Shown piece after piece: positions 19,059-27,295 of a stretch of 58,162 nucleotides of DNA (positions are counted from its first letter, which is position 1; each line of letters opens with the position of its first letter). The position numbers and the translations under genes are program-made. This DNA is from Gemmatimonadota bacterium (GTDB lineage: Bacteria > Gemmatimonadota > Gemmatimonadetes > Longimicrobiales > Gaopeijiaceae). Location of the stretch: contig JADFRS010000003.1 of the NCBI GenBank assembly GCA_022561145.1, forward strand, positions 1 to 58,162, in the 5' to 3' direction. Under the pieces are notes generated by a model. The model did not search any database, had not been told where the DNA came from, and saw only the letters and a program-made list of their open reading frames with translations.

Positions 19059-19655
19059 ATGGTGGCTTCTTGGGACATGACGGCCCCGCAGTCTTCGTCC
19101 GATTACTTGAAGGTGCTTCGTACCGACCTCGAAGACCTCGTCGCCACCGCCAAAGAGAGGCTCGCTCCGCTCGACCCGGAGGCGTTGCTTCAACGTCCCA
19201 CTCCGGATTCCTGGTCGGTAGCGGAGTGCCCGGCTCACCTGATGGCCACTAATGCCGGGTATCTCGCGAGCATCGACGAGGCCCTCCGTCGCTCACCCGC
19301 CACCCCGGGCATCGGCCATACTTCGTTTCGCGGAGGAAGATTGGCTGCATGGTTCATCCGGCAATCAGGGCCGGAGGTGCCGCGGAAATCCAAGGCTCCC
19401 AGGGTGTTCGCGCCCAAGGATGCGGATGTCGGGCCCGGTGTGGTCGCGGCGTACCTGGAACAGCAGCGGGAGATCGATCGCCTGTTGGTGGCTGCCGAGG
19501 GGGCGGGTCTGATGCGGATCAAGGTGCCGTCTCCGGCCTCCCGGTTGATCCGGCTTCGGCTGGGCGACGCGTTCCGCCTCATGGTCGAACATGAACGGCG
19601 TCACGTACTCCAGGCGATCCGGGTTCTGGACACCCCCGGCGCCGGTCACGCTTAG
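19059..19655 (+). CDS. DinB-like domain protein
   Basis: A 198-aa four-helix-bundle protein of the DinB/YfiT superfamily. The family pattern is present: SWSVAECPAHLMATNAGY near residues 47-65 (first metal histidine) and EHERRHVLQAIR near the C-terminus (remaining histidines). Members are metal-dependent thiol transferases (bacillithiol or mycothiol) or have unknown roles, so no substrate is given. The ATG at 19059 is used; an in-frame ATG at 19077 is possible. It begins four bases after the HAD stop. Confidence 0.8.
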   Translation: MVASWDMTAPQSSSDYLKVLRTDLEDLVATAKERLAPLDPEALLQRPTPDSWSVAECPAHLMATNAGYLASIDEALRRSPATPGIGHTSFRGGRLAAWFIRQSGPEVPRKSKAPRVFAPKDADVGPGVVAAYLEQQREIDRLLVAAEGAGLMRIKVPSPASRLIRLRLGDAFRLMVEHERRHVLQAIRVLDTPGAGHA

Positions 19656-19735
19656 GCTGGTCCCGGAACGGCCTCCAGCCCTATATCATTCCATTGCGAA
19701 TCACCTGGTGCCAACTCAACGAGGATCAATCGAGC

Positions 19736-20329
19736 ATGTCTTGGATCCATCGCGTTCCCGAGAAGGAGGCCACCGGCCTCCTGAAGCGCCAGTTCGATGC
19801 CGCCGTGGAGCGGGCGGGCCGCATCTGGAACATCGTGCACGTTCAGAGCGTGAACCCTCTCGTGCTGGACTCGGGCATGCGGTTCTATTCCGCCGTCATG
19901 AAGGGCGCGTCGCCGCTTTCACGCACTCAACGCGAGATGCTCGCCACAGTGGTGTCAGTCGAGCTCGACTGCCATTACTGAATTCAGGCTCACGCCCATG
20001 ACCTCCGGGCCGAGGTCGAGTCGGTGATAATGGACGCGGAAGAGGCCGATGCCTTTGTGCACGCGGTGGTGCGAGATTGGCGCACCGCTCCTTTGAACGC
20101 TGCTGATCGTGCGCTGTGCTCGTTCGCGGAGAAACTCACGCATCGACAGGCGGAGATGAGAGCTGAGGACCTGGAGGAGCTGAGAGGACATGGGTTCGAT
20201 GACCGGGCCGTGCACGACGCGACGCAGGTGGTCGGTTACTTCAACTATATCACGCGTGTCGCTGATGCATTGGGTATCGAGGCCGAGGACTTCATCCGGC
20301 CCTGGGGCCGCCCTGAGGAGGAAATCTGA
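19736..20329 (+). CDS. AhpD-like peroxidase-family selenoprotein (Sec at TGA 19979-19981)
   Basis: A 197-aa protein of the AhpD/carboxymuconolactone decarboxylase superfamily (peroxidase-related branch), read through one in-frame TGA. The frame opens at the ATG at 19736 (MSWIHRVPEKEATG, typical of this branch), reaches Cys79-His80-Tyr81, meets TGA at residue 82 and continues in the same frame for 116 codons with clear family sequence (IQAHAHDLR, then ADRALCSFAEKL and ATQVVGYFNYITRVADALG). The normal motif is C-x-x-C-x-x-x-H; here the second Cys is TGA and His86 is kept, so selenocysteine fits exactly. In AhpD this cysteine is the peroxidatic residue, as far as I recall. A hairpin at 19997-20020 is placed like a bacterial SECIS. 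The role is probably thiol-dependent peroxide reduction. A nonsense mutation is the alternative, but no other defect is seen in the 116 codons downstream. Confidence 0.85.
19997..20020 (+). promoter_or_regulatory. Putative bacterial SECIS hairpin
   Basis: GACCTC at 20000-20005 pairs perfectly with GAGGTC at 20012-20017 around a 6-base loop (CGGGCC); a T-G pair and, after one mismatch, a C-G pair extend it. The loop starts 24 bases after the TGA, within the range known for bacterial SECIS elements, and contains the unpaired G residues expected at the apex. It lies inside the coding frame, as bacterial SECIS elements do. SelB binding is inferred. Confidence 0.6.
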
Positions 20330-20374
20330 CATGAATTTCATCCCGCGCGCACGAGGTGGCCCCTGAGCCTCGCC

Positions 20375-21058
20375 GTGCTGAACGCGGAGGTGGCAGTGTG
20401 CCGCCGGTGTCCGAGGTTGGTGGCTTGGCGTGAACAGGTAGCTCGCGACAAGCGAGCCGCATTCGCGGATGAGGACTATTGGGGAAGGGGCGTGCCGAGT
20501 TTCGGCGATCCCGAGGCCGCGATCCTCGTGGTCGGGTTGGCCCCCGCTGCGCACGGTGCCAACCGCACTGGACGCATGTTCACAGGGGATCGCTCGGGGG
20601 ACTGGCTCTACCGGGCGCTATACCGCGCGGGCCTGTCTAATCAGGCCGCAGGGAGGCACGCCGCCGACGGTCTCGAGTTGAGGGGCGTTTACATCACCGC
20701 CGCCGTACGCTGTGCCCCTCCCGGCAACAGACCGACGCCCGAGGAGCGCCGGAACTGCCGCCCCTACTTGGAGCGGGAATTGGACCAGTTGAGTATGGCG
20801 AAGGTGATCGTGGCACTCGGTGGGTTAGCCTTCAGCCAGGTCTTGAGAATTCACCGGGACCGCGGGGTAGAAATCGTGAGACCGGCGCCCCGTTTTGGGC
20901 ACGGTGTAGAGGTTGCCCTCGGCAAAGGCATGGTCCTCATGGGATCGTACCATCCGAGCCAGCAGAATACGTTTACTGGCAAACTGACCGAGAGCATGTT
21001 CGACGCTATATGGTTCAGGGCAATAGAGTTGAGTAATGTGATATCAAGTCACACATGA
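20375..21058 (+). CDS. Uracil-DNA glycosylase, family 5 (UDGb type)
   Basis: A 227-aa iron-sulfur uracil-DNA glycosylase that removes uracil and other deaminated bases. The family 5 motifs are near-perfect: GLAPAAHGANRTGRMFTGDR near residues 50-70 and HPSQQNTFTG near 193-202. Four cysteines in CRRCPRL, VRCAPPGN and NCRPYL fit the 4Fe-4S cluster. Motif A has no catalytic Asp, as is normal for this family. The GTG at 20375 is the only sensible start and has a weak ribosome site. It follows the AhpD-like gene by 45 bases. Together with Tag at the left end it is the second base-excision glycosylase in the window. Confidence 0.93.
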   Translation: MLNAEVAVCRRCPRLVAWREQVARDKRAAFADEDYWGRGVPSFGDPEAAILVVGLAPAAHGANRTGRMFTGDRSGDWLYRALYRAGLSNQAAGRHAADGLELRGVYITAAVRCAPPGNRPTPEERRNCRPYLERELDQLSMAKVIVALGGLAFSQVLRIHRDRGVEIVRPAPRFGHGVEVALGKGMVLMGSYHPSQQNTFTGKLTESMFDAIWFRAIELSNVISSHT

Positions 21059-21082
21059 AATCACTGGATAAGGGGAGATTCC

Positions 21083-22306
21083 ATGACGTCAATGAGTCGC
21101 CGCAAGTTTGTGCACACCTCGACCGCAGGAATCGCCGTGGCTGGGCTCGGTGCGTCGGCCGTCGAGGCGGTGTTGCCGGAGCATCTCTCGGCTGCCCCGG
21201 CTGTGCACGCGCCCAGGAGTATTTCGCCCGTCGTGATCTCGGACGTGAGCGGTATCCGTTACCGGAACGGTGGCGATGAGAGCGCCGTAGAACGGGCGTT
21301 TCGGCTCATCACCGCTGGAGAGGACGTGCTCGACGCACTCGTCGAAGGTGTGAACATTCCGGAGCTGGATCCGGAGGAATCCGGAATCGGCTACGGCGGG
21401 CTGCCGAATGCAGACGGTGTGGTGCAGCTCGACTCCTGCTGCATGCATGGTCCTAAACGGTGGGCAGGTGGGGTGGCGGCGCTGGAAGGCGTGCGCACTC
21501 CGTCACGGGTCGCGAAGGCCGTCATGGAGCTGACGGACCATCACCTCCTGGTCGGTGAGGGGGCTCGGGAATTCGCTCGTCAGCTAGGCTTTGCCATCGA
21601 AGACGACCTGAATACCGAGCGTTCGCGCGCACTGTGGTTAGAGTGGCGCCGCCGGGTGGATCCCGGGCATTGGCTCGATCCCTCGACCCGTGGCCGGCGC
21701 GGCGTGGGGGAGGATACGGGCCCAGATACTACCGGGAGCCATGGACGCCAAAGCCTTCGGGAGCGTAGCGACCGGTTCTATCAGGCCGGGCTCGACATGG
21801 TTGATGAAGGGCTCATTCCAGAGGAGAGCTTCTGGGGGACGATCAGTTGCAACGGCATCGGACCCAATGGGGACATCTGTGGTGTGACAACGACGAGTGG
21901 TCTGTCCTGGAAAATTCCGGGCCGAGTAGGGGACTCACCCATCCTGGGTGCGGGCCTCTACGTGGACGGCGCTGTGGGGGCTGCCGGGTCGACGGGGCGG
22001 GGCGAGGCCAACCTCTATAATCTCGCCTCATTCCTCGTGGTCGAGAACATGCGCAACGGGATGCACCCGAAAGACGCCGGCATGGCCGCGCTAAGGCGGA
22101 TTCAGGACAATACGGTCGATGATCGCCTCTTGAACGCTCGTGGCTTGCCAGCCTTCGATGTCCGCTTCTTCGTACTGAATGCCGCCGGGGAGTATGCTGG
22201 CGTGGCGCTGTACGGCGCATCGGAGCGGAACTTCGCGGTGTGCACGGAGAGAGGTGCCGAGGAACTGCCGCTCGAAGGTCTGCTCGAGGGCTCGCCACGG
22301 GACTGA
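21083..22306 (+). CDS. Isoaspartyl peptidase/asparaginase-type Ntn hydrolase, Tat-exported
   Basis: A 407-aa Ntn hydrolase of the type-2 asparaginase / glycosylasparaginase family, which cuts itself to free an N-terminal threonine nucleophile. A Tat signal (SRRKFVHTSTAGIAVAGLG) directs it to the periplasm in folded form. The self-cleavage site lies in WGTISCNG, with the Thr after Gly as nucleophile, followed by the substrate-binding TTSGLSWKIPGRVGDSP and AGSTGRGE. These favour N4-(beta-N-acetylglucosaminyl)-asparaginase-type or isoaspartyl-peptide substrates; which one cannot be told from sequence. The ATG at 21083 has a GGGGAGA site. It ends convergently with the next gene, which runs the other way. 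Confidence 0.88.
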   Translation: MTSMSRRKFVHTSTAGIAVAGLGASAVEAVLPEHLSAAPAVHAPRSISPVVISDVSGIRYRNGGDESAVERAFRLITAGEDVLDALVEGVNIPELDPEESGIGYGGLPNADGVVQLDSCCMHGPKRWAGGVAALEGVRTPSRVAKAVMELTDHHLLVGEGAREFARQLGFAIEDDLNTERSRALWLEWRRRVDPGHWLDPSTRGRRGVGEDTGPDTTGSHGRQSLRERSDRFYQAGLDMVDEGLIPEESFWGTISCNGIGPNGDICGVTTTSGLSWKIPGRVGDSPILGAGLYVDGAVGAAGSTGRGEANLYNLASFLVVENMRNGMHPKDAGMAALRRIQDNTVDDRLLNARGLPAFDVRFFVLNAAGEYAGVALYGASERNFAVCTERGAEELPLEGLLEGSPRD

Positions 22307-22325
22307 GGCGTGCAGATCGTATCAG

Positions 22326-23390
22326 CTAGTCTTGGTCTCCGGGCAACTTCCCTCGGGCTAGCACCTCGACCGGGAGCCGGCGCTCGTGCCTGTCCCGGAT
22401 GTCCTTGGGAGTCAGCTCCTCGTCGATGATGCGGGCCAGTTGCTCCTCGCGCCTCCACATGAACTCGAGGGCCTGGAGTTCTTGGGTCATCATGCGGTGC
22501 TCCACGCTCTCGTTGATCGCGATCTCCAGCGCAATCGAGCGAGTCTTGCCCATCCCCCAGAGGGATTTCTTCCCGTAGCTCGAAACGAGCCTTTCGAGAC
22601 TTTCTGGATCGGTGCCCCCCGCGTCCTCGATGACGCGGGCGGCGTCGCGGATGGTCCCCTCCGGCGCGCCCATGATGTGCTGATACGCGAGTACCCGCCG
22701 AAGCACGTTCTCCGACTCGGGCCCCTCGATGGTGTACACATTGTCCGGAGTCCATGGATCGCAGCGGGGACAAGGCACCTGGACAGACATCCGTCCGCCA
22801 ACATCGACCTTTGGGAAGCACCACCAGGAAGTGTCGTAGCGAAGCGCCCTCAGCGTACTTTGGCAGAACTTGCAATCGAGCTTGCCATGCCAAGCTGCCC
22901 ACCCGAATCGGCGCCAGCGGAGAATGTCGGCGGCGGGGGTATCATCCCAGGTGATGCTGAGATCTTCGTCTCCGAGGCCGACCAGCTCGCCGAGATACTG
23001 CATGGCGCCGAACGTGTAAGCGGCGATCTGTGAGCGGGTGCTGAAGAACGACGAGCGGCGAGCGTGAAGCTCTCGCCCGTACCGCCACCAGGCCTGTTCA
23101 GCAAGGCCCGCTTTTCCGACCCGGATGAGAAAGAGCTCACCCGCACTCAGCAACGCGATGTTGTCGGTCTCGGCCACCAGCTGCGATCGGTCGCGCACCA
23201 TGCGCTCCAGCTGGTGAAGCGCCTCCCAGCGCTCTTCGATGGGGCAGAGATTCCAGCGGTGACAGCCTTCGCACACGACCCAAAGACGGCCGCGCTCCGG
23301 GTCGAAAGCCAACCTACGCCCAGGCGGGAGGCGCCCGAAGATCCCGTTCGGGGCAAACGGCTTATGGCAGAAAATACACCGTGTGAACAA
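22326..23390 (-). CDS. Zinc-ribbon protein of unknown function
   Basis: A 354-aa protein that I cannot assign. It starts at a TTG (23390) with GGAGG 7 bases upstream, immediately before two zinc-type cysteine pairs: CIFCHKPF at about residues 4-11 and CEGCHRWNLC near 40-50. A second set, CKFC near 173 and CPRC near 208, makes another probable zinc site, so the protein looks like two treble-clef or ribbon units joined by helical sequence. The C-terminal third is rich in charged helices. No signal peptide or membrane segment is seen, so it is probably cytoplasmic. The fixed CxxC spacing supports a real structured protein. The open frame extends upstream to 23432 but without a better start. Confidence 0.7.
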   Translation of the reverse strand: MFTRCIFCHKPFAPNGIFGRLPPGRRLAFDPERGRLWVVCEGCHRWNLCPIEERWEALHQLERMVRDRSQLVAETDNIALLSAGELFLIRVGKAGLAEQAWWRYGRELHARRSSFFSTRSQIAAYTFGAMQYLGELVGLGDEDLSITWDDTPAADILRWRRFGWAAWHGKLDCKFCQSTLRALRYDTSWWCFPKVDVGGRMSVQVPCPRCDPWTPDNVYTIEGPESENVLRRVLAYQHIMGAPEGTIRDAARVIEDAGGTDPESLERLVSSYGKKSLWGMGKTRSIALEIAINESVEHRMMTQELQALEFMWRREEQLARIIDEELTPKDIRDRHERRLPVEVLARGKLPGDQD

Positions 23391-23561
23391 GACCACCCCT
23401 CCCCGTAGACTCAACCACCCATCCCCCCACAATAACCGTCTCGACCACCCTAGTGAAACCCTACCACCCCAACTTCCCCTGCGGGCGACACGTTCCGAAA
23501 CGGTCGCGGGTTCGGAACGACCGACCTGGCGTCATTTCCGGGGCGATTGCATCATGGAGAC

Positions 23562-24095
23562 ATGCCGGACCTATCTGAAGTACAGTTTGACGGGGGCTCG
23601 GCGGGGCCCCCGGATCCAGCTAACGCTGTGGGCACGGCCGTCCAGCGAACGGCTGCGGCTACCCTTGGACGGGGCTTCATCCCGCTGATGGCGCTTGGGC
23701 TCACCGGACTGATTCAGGGGTTGCTGGGCCGGCTTTTCGCCACCGAGGTGGTGACCCTTGTGCTCGGTTCAGTGGCGACCGCGGCGGCCATGCTGGCGTA
23801 TGGGCATGTGGCCGTGCACAAGGCGTTTGGCCGTCCCAAGCGTGCGTGGATCGTGGCTGCCACGATGAGTGGCCTGCTCCCGTATGTGTTCGGGGTGTAC
23901 GTGGTGGTCGGCTTCGGCCTCATGCCGCTGCGCGGTGGGCTTGGACTAGGGCGAATGCTTGCGACGCTGTTTTTCGTGGGAATGGGCGCCTGGTGCTTAC
24001 GGAGCCAATGGCGGCTCACCGACCTCCATCTGTTCGTTGGGTCGCTTACCGAGCCGGAGGCGGAACCCGGTGGACAGGATGCGGCCACCGGGTGA
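23562..24095 (+). CDS. Hypothetical membrane protein
   Basis: A 177-aa protein with an acidic N-terminus and four hydrophobic segments between about residues 35 and 155 (for example GFIPLMALGLTGLIQGLL and GLLPYVFGVYVVVGFGLMPL), so an inner-membrane protein. The C-terminal tail is acidic. No family is recognised. The start could also be the TTG at 23547; both have poor ribosome sites. It is divergent from the zinc-ribbon gene. Confidence 0.6.
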   Translation: MPDLSEVQFDGGSAGPPDPANAVGTAVQRTAAATLGRGFIPLMALGLTGLIQGLLGRLFATEVVTLVLGSVATAAAMLAYGHVAVHKAFGRPKRAWIVAATMSGLLPYVFGVYVVVGFGLMPLRGGLGLGRMLATLFFVGMGAWCLRSQWRLTDLHLFVGSLTEPEAEPGGQDAATG

Positions 24096-24137
24096 CGCCG
24101 TTCTCTCAGTGCACGCGCGCTTGAGAAAGATTTTCGC

Positions 24138-24404
24138 ATGCCCTTGTTCATTGTTTCATACGAGCTCAAGCAGCCCCGAAAACATTACGTCGACCTGATC
24201 CTCGCTCTCAAGTCGTACGAGCGGTGGGCCCAAATTCTGGATAGCACCTGGGCGGTCGTCAGTGACCAGACCGCTGCCGAGATTCGCGATGAGCTTTGGG
24301 GCATGCTGCATCCTGATGACGGAATTTTCGTTCTCGAGTCGGGGCGAGAGGCGGCATGGCAGGACGTCCGTTGTGAGAACCAGTGGCTGCGCGATCATCT
24401 TTGA
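24138..24404 (+). CDS. SinR/Cas2-like small ferredoxin-fold protein
   Basis: An 88-aa protein whose start (MPLFIVSYELKQPRKHYVDL) and pattern (ILALKSYERWAQILDSTWAVVSD, then LHPDDGIFVLE) match small proteins annotated as SinR family, which share the Cas2/VapD-like fold. The biochemical role is unknown. There is no CRISPR array or cas gene in the window, so a role in CRISPR adaptation is not supported. It stands alone between a membrane protein and a diguanylate cyclase. Confidence 0.6.
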   Translation: MPLFIVSYELKQPRKHYVDLILALKSYERWAQILDSTWAVVSDQTAAEIRDELWGMLHPDDGIFVLESGREAAWQDVRCENQWLRDHL

Positions 24405-24481
24405 TTGCGTTGCGGCGACACGGGAGTCATCTTCGGGCTGACCCCCGCAGCGAAGTACGAAGCCCATAGACAGATTTCTGC

Positions 24482-25423
24482 ATGTCCCTGACAGAACCAG
24501 ACAACGCCTCAGAGAGAGGGCCCGAAGAGACGCCCGAACCGGGCTTTCCCGAGCCCGGTTTGGCGCGCCTGCTACGTACACCTTGGTCGGGGTCGCGCCC
24601 TTGGATACTACCGGCCTGCATTGCGCTGCTCGTGTTGGTGGGCGTAGTCGACTCCTTGATGGTGGCCCACCTGTCGTTCTGGGGGCTCTATCTGGCTCCG
24701 GTCGGGTGCGCGGCCTGGATGGAGGGCTCGCGGGCGGGATACGGCATGGCGCTCGTTACAGCCATGGGCATCGTGTTGATCGAAATCGCCACCGGTACAG
24801 AGGTCATGGGACGGGGAGTGATGGCGTGGAACGTCCTTCAGAGTTTGGCCGCTTATTCTGCGGCGGCCGGGATGGTGGGTTTCCTCAGGGAACGGATGGA
24901 GGAGGGACGGCGGTTCGCGGCGATCGATGCGTTGACCTCGCTGCCCAATCGGGGATCGTTCATCGCCGCCCTGGACGCGGAGTTGTCTCGTTCCAACCGG
25001 TACGGTCGGGCGTTCACACTCGCCTACCTGGATCTGGACAATTTCAAGGAAGTAAACGACCTCGAGGGCCACGACTCGGGTGACCAGCTGCTGAAGCGGG
25101 TAGCTGAGACCATGCGAAACGTCACCCGGCAGAGTGACGTGCTCGGGCGTCTTGGAGGCGACGAGTTTGCGGCACTCCTTCCCGAAACCACGTTCGGGGC
25201 CGCAAAGATGGTGCTCGAGAAGCTGCACAAGGAGTTGAATTTGGCGATGGAGGAAGGGCGCTGGCCGGTCACCTGCAGCATTGGCGCGGTCACATTCGAG
25301 ACCCCTGTTGAATCCAGCCGTGAGGCCCTGCGTTTGGCAGATGGCACGATGTACGCGGTCAAGCGAGCGGGCAAGAACGGTATCCAGCACGCCGTCTGGG
25401 ATGGAGAATGGGCGCTGCCCTGA
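24482..25423 (+). CDS. Membrane-bound diguanylate cyclase (GGDEF)
   Basis: A 313-aa diguanylate cyclase that makes c-di-GMP from two GTP. Three to four hydrophobic helices lie between residues about 38 and 130, followed by a GGDEF domain at about 145-305. The catalytic loop GGDEF is at 225-229 and intact, and an inhibitory RxxD site (RQSD, 216-219) lies five residues before it, so product inhibition is expected. The input part is a short helical bundle without a recognised sensor domain. The second GGDEF protein in the window (54054) is more divergent. Confidence 0.93.
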   Translation: MSLTEPDNASERGPEETPEPGFPEPGLARLLRTPWSGSRPWILPACIALLVLVGVVDSLMVAHLSFWGLYLAPVGCAAWMEGSRAGYGMALVTAMGIVLIEIATGTEVMGRGVMAWNVLQSLAAYSAAAGMVGFLRERMEEGRRFAAIDALTSLPNRGSFIAALDAELSRSNRYGRAFTLAYLDLDNFKEVNDLEGHDSGDQLLKRVAETMRNVTRQSDVLGRLGGDEFAALLPETTFGAAKMVLEKLHKELNLAMEEGRWPVTCSIGAVTFETPVESSREALRLADGTMYAVKRAGKNGIQHAVWDGEWALP

Positions 25424-25556
25424 GCCCATCGTGGGCGTTCGCCGCGAGCCATTCGACTGGGGCACTCCATGAACCTTGGGACCGATACGGTGTTCAGATC
25501 CAAGTGCCGTTCCGGCACTACTTCATTCCAGGGATGATCACGCGGGGAGGGGTGGC

Positions 25557-26675
25557 ATGACCGAAATTATCGCTGCGGCGCTAAAGGTATGTGGGGTCGT
25601 GGCCCTCACGATTTCGACGGTGCTCGTGCCGTTCAGGGCTGAGGCACAGGACATGAGCGTCGAGGACTACAACCCCAGGTCCACGCTCGTGGTGTCCGGG
25701 GAGCCCGTGACCCGAGCGAAGTTCCCATTCATCGACGTTCACGGTCATCAAAACGGCCGGCAGTCTGCCGAGTCCCTGGCCAGGCTGATTGGAGAGATGG
25801 ACGAGATCAACCTGGCCGTCATGGTGAATCTGAGCGGAGGCTCCGGCGACCGCTTGGTGGGGACCATCAGGAACATGGAAGGTGCCCATCCAGGGCGCTT
25901 CGTGACGTTTGCGAACGTGAACTTCAACGGTCTCGGTGAGGCGGGATGGACTGAGCGTGCGACGGAGCAACTCGAGGCCGACATTCGTAGTGGCGCCACG
26001 GGGCTGAAGATCTTCAAGAACCTGGGGCTGAGCGTCCGCGACGTTGCGGGCGAGCGCGTTGCCGTCGACGATCCAAGGCTGGACCCGATCTGGGCGAAGG
26101 CCGGTGAGTTGGGCGTGCCGGTGCTCATTCATACCGGTGATCCGGCGGAATTCTGGCAGCCTCACGACGCCCAGAACGAGAGGTGGCTGGAGCTCCAGTT
26201 GCGTCCTCGGCGTCTGCGGGATCCCTCCGCCGGACCGTCCTGGGATGACCTGGTGGCCGAACAGCATCGCATGTTTCGCAAGCATCCCGAGACGACCTTC
26301 ATCGCCGCCCACCTCGGGTGGCTCGGTCATGACCTCGGGAGGCTGGGCGCCCTGTTCGACGAGCTCCCCAACGTGAACGCGGGATTAGGAGCGGTGATCT
26401 ACGAGCTGGGACGGCAGCCTCGGTTTGCCCAAAAGTGGCTGGTCCAGTACCAGGATCGCATTCTACTCGGTAAGGATTCGTGGAATGCCGAGGAGTTCCA
26501 CACGTATTTCCGTGTTCTCGAGACTGGGGATGACTACTTCCCGTACTACCGCAAGTACCATGCGTTCTGGAGCATGTACGGGCTGGATCTGCCCGATGAC
26601 GTGCTGCGGAAGATCTATTATCAGAACGCGCTCCGGATCATCCCAGGAATTGATCGTAGTCTCTTTCCAGGGTAG
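25557..26675 (+). CDS. Amidohydrolase family protein (Amidohydro_2 type), secreted
   Basis: A 372-aa TIM-barrel metal hydrolase or decarboxylase of the amidohydrolase-2 type. Metal-binding marks are His62 and His64 in DVHGH, the histidines in LIHTGDP and AAHLGW, and the acidic residue in GKDSW. A hydrophobic leader ending near residue 31 indicates export. The ATG at 25557 is preceded by a perfect GGGGAGG site six bases upstream; the open frame starting at 25476 is not used. Family members act on aromatic carboxylates, lactones and other substrates, so the substrate is not given. Confidence 0.85.
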   Translation: MTEIIAAALKVCGVVALTISTVLVPFRAEAQDMSVEDYNPRSTLVVSGEPVTRAKFPFIDVHGHQNGRQSAESLARLIGEMDEINLAVMVNLSGGSGDRLVGTIRNMEGAHPGRFVTFANVNFNGLGEAGWTERATEQLEADIRSGATGLKIFKNLGLSVRDVAGERVAVDDPRLDPIWAKAGELGVPVLIHTGDPAEFWQPHDAQNERWLELQLRPRRLRDPSAGPSWDDLVAEQHRMFRKHPETTFIAAHLGWLGHDLGRLGALFDELPNVNAGLGAVIYELGRQPRFAQKWLVQYQDRILLGKDSWNAEEFHTYFRVLETGDDYFPYYRKYHAFWSMYGLDLPDDVLRKIYYQNALRIIPGIDRSLFPG

Positions 26676-26714
26676 GGGGCATACCGGCTCGATCTCCCCG
26701 GGGCGGAGGCACGG

Positions 26715-26963
26715 ATGACCGGTGGACGTTCGGACACGAAGATCGTGGCGCGCTTCCACTACCGTCATGAGGGTGAATTGGCTCAGGGCTACCTCCGTGA
26801 CGCGGGCGTCGAGTCCATTCTGTTCGTGGACGACGCCGGAGGAGCAGACTGCGGCCTGGCGTTCGTAAATCCCGGAAGATTGGTGGTGCGCCTCGAGGAC
26901 GAGGAGCAGGCGGTCGAGCTCTTGCGCGATCTGGGCTTTCTCGAGGGAGAGCGGCAGCCTTGA
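26715..26963 (+). CDS. DUF2007-like small protein
   Basis: An 82-aa alpha/beta protein with the pattern of DUF2007 (putative signal-transducing, PII-like): KIVARFHYRHEGELAQGYLRD, then RLVVRLEDEEQAVELLRDLG. No catalytic residues are seen. Its stop overlaps the TTG start of the next small membrane protein, so the two are probably co-expressed, together with the ABC ATPase. Confidence 0.7.
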   Translation: MTGGRSDTKIVARFHYRHEGELAQGYLRDAGVESILFVDDAGGADCGLAFVNPGRLVVRLEDEEQAVELLRDLGFLEGERQP

Positions 26964-27295
26964 GACATTCTCGATCCACATGGGCGGTCGTCTTGGCGAG
27001 TCCGTTCGGCCGCCACCTGCTGGTGGTTGGGGTTTTCTTCTGGCTGTTCTTGCACGCAGTAGCGGCTGGAATAGCGGGGGTGAACGGGTCTTCCCTCCAC
27101 TCATGGGGCCCCACCGTCTGGGTAATGGCGATGACCCTGGGGCTCTTGGCTGTCGAGGTCCGCCGAAAGCGGCTCACGGACTTCTTCGCGGCCCTGGGCC
27201 TGTCGGGAATGCCGTTCTGGGGCGCTACGCTGATCGCTGTGGGGATACTCGAAATCTTCTTCTGGGTGGTCATGGCGATCGCTGAGGTGCCCTGA
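26960..27295 (+). CDS. Small membrane protein next to an ABC ATPase
   Basis: A 111-aa protein with three hydrophobic helices (about residues 20-40, 52-65 and 77-105). It uses a TTG start overlapping the previous stop, and its own stop overlaps the ATG of the ABC ATPase gene. This tight coupling suggests that it acts with the ATPase, although it is too short for a normal ABC permease. No family is recognised. Confidence 0.65.
   Translation: MRHSRSTWAVVLASPFGRHLLVVGVFFWLFLHAVAAGIAGVNGSSLHSWGPTVWVMAMTLGLLAVEVRRKRLTDFFAALGLSGMPFWGATLIAVGILEIFFWVVMAIAEVP

Noticed and set aside
19979-19981. TGA as the true end of an 81-residue protein
   Set aside because: The frame downstream continues with family-specific sequence for 116 codons and a SECIS-like hairpin, so recoding is more likely.
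20331-20366. Tiny open frame after the AhpD-like gene
   Set aside because: Eleven codons, no ribosome site and no conservation signal visible.
24138-24404. Cas2 of a CRISPR system
   Set aside because: No repeat-spacer array or cas gene exists in the window.
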